From positions 87,088 through 109,158 of the forward strand of contig JABUUJ010000003.1 of assembly GCA_021443235.1 (NCBI GenBank): DNA of 22,071 nt. Direction: 5' to 3'. Origin of the DNA: Muribaculaceae bacterium (GTDB lineage Bacteria; Bacteroidota; Bacteroidia; Bacteroidales; Muribaculaceae). This document shows positions 21,987 to 22,071 of this stretch, in pieces (within the stretch, counting starts at the first letter, position 1; every line of letters begins with the position of its first letter). The translations under genes were made by a program, and so were the position numbers. The notes below the pieces were generated by a model that saw only the letters and a list, made by a program, of their open reading frames with translations, was not told the DNA's origin and did no database searches.

Positions 21987-22071
21987 TATTTGACCCCGAT
22001 AAAGGGCTGCCAGAGGCAGCAGATGTTAGTAGGCCTGTATCAGCTGGTTAAGGAGCGAAGCGACAACCAGC
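21987..22071. repeat. Right copy of the ~85-bp inverted element
   Basis: The reverse complement of this stretch matches 183-267 with about eight mismatches, including the CAGCTGGTT stem half and the GGCTGCC-AGA-GGCAGC hairpin. It is cut by the window end, so the full right boundary is not visible. No gene is present. Confidence 0.65.

Noticed and set aside
1..22071. Prophage, integrative element or defence island
   Set aside because: No integrase, transposase, phage structural, nuclease-toxin or restriction genes were found. The content is envelope and housekeeping-like.

Overview
The window looks like chromosomal DNA from a Bacteroidales bacterium, probably of the Muribaculaceae (S24-7) type. 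Evidence: TonB-dependent receptor and acidic-tailed lipoprotein architecture, Bacteroidetes-type promoters (TTTG, about 20 bp, then TAnnTTTG), DUF5689 and DUF3078 proteins, little Shine-Dalgarno signal, and a pyrG-like/yidC gene pair. The family assignment is an inference from gene content and style.

Layout. Positions 1-758 are non-coding apart from a probable small leftward transcription unit (promoter near 575-606, 36-codon frame or structured RNA, terminator near 271-303). Three leftward blocks follow: a DUF5689/choice-of-anchor J lipoprotein downstream of a TonB-dependent receptor (759-5834, promoter at 5960-5991); a secreted C1 cysteine peptidase (6212-7606); and a tripartite export operon of TolC-like protein, HlyD-like adaptor and two ABC-2 permeases (12873 down to 7775). 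A small lipoprotein (13073-13261) is divergent from the rightward block: a PyrG homologue, YidC, a TM2-domain protein, a membrane-anchored GH25 muramidase, a secreted protein with a charged tail, a DUF3078 outer-membrane protein and two secreted proteins of unknown function (13490-21778). Nearly every recognisable product is an envelope protein; the PyrG homologue is the exception.

Most striking is the PyrG homologue. It is a full-length, uninterrupted 533-residue frame in the usual pyrG-yidC position, yet it lacks the P-loop lysine, the glutaminase nucleophile cysteine, the catalytic histidine and the oxyanion-hole motif. It has gained two CxxC pairs beside the former Mg-ATP site. It reads as a maintained pseudoenzyme or a repurposed protein, not as CTP synthase.

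The second theme is intergenic DNA dense with short tandem repeats of several families: 6-bp TTTGAC, 9-bp CTTGAYAAA, 7-bp AATAAAC, TAATGGC-type and 9-bp TAACGA. They recur in a partly conserved order and often touch gene ends. They supply stop codons (7775, 10351, 15091) and probably the start codons and first residues of two secreted proteins (18680, 20655). Imperfect inverted copies of an element of about 85 bp lie near the two window ends. No rRNA, tRNA, transposase, integrase or CRISPR array was seen.
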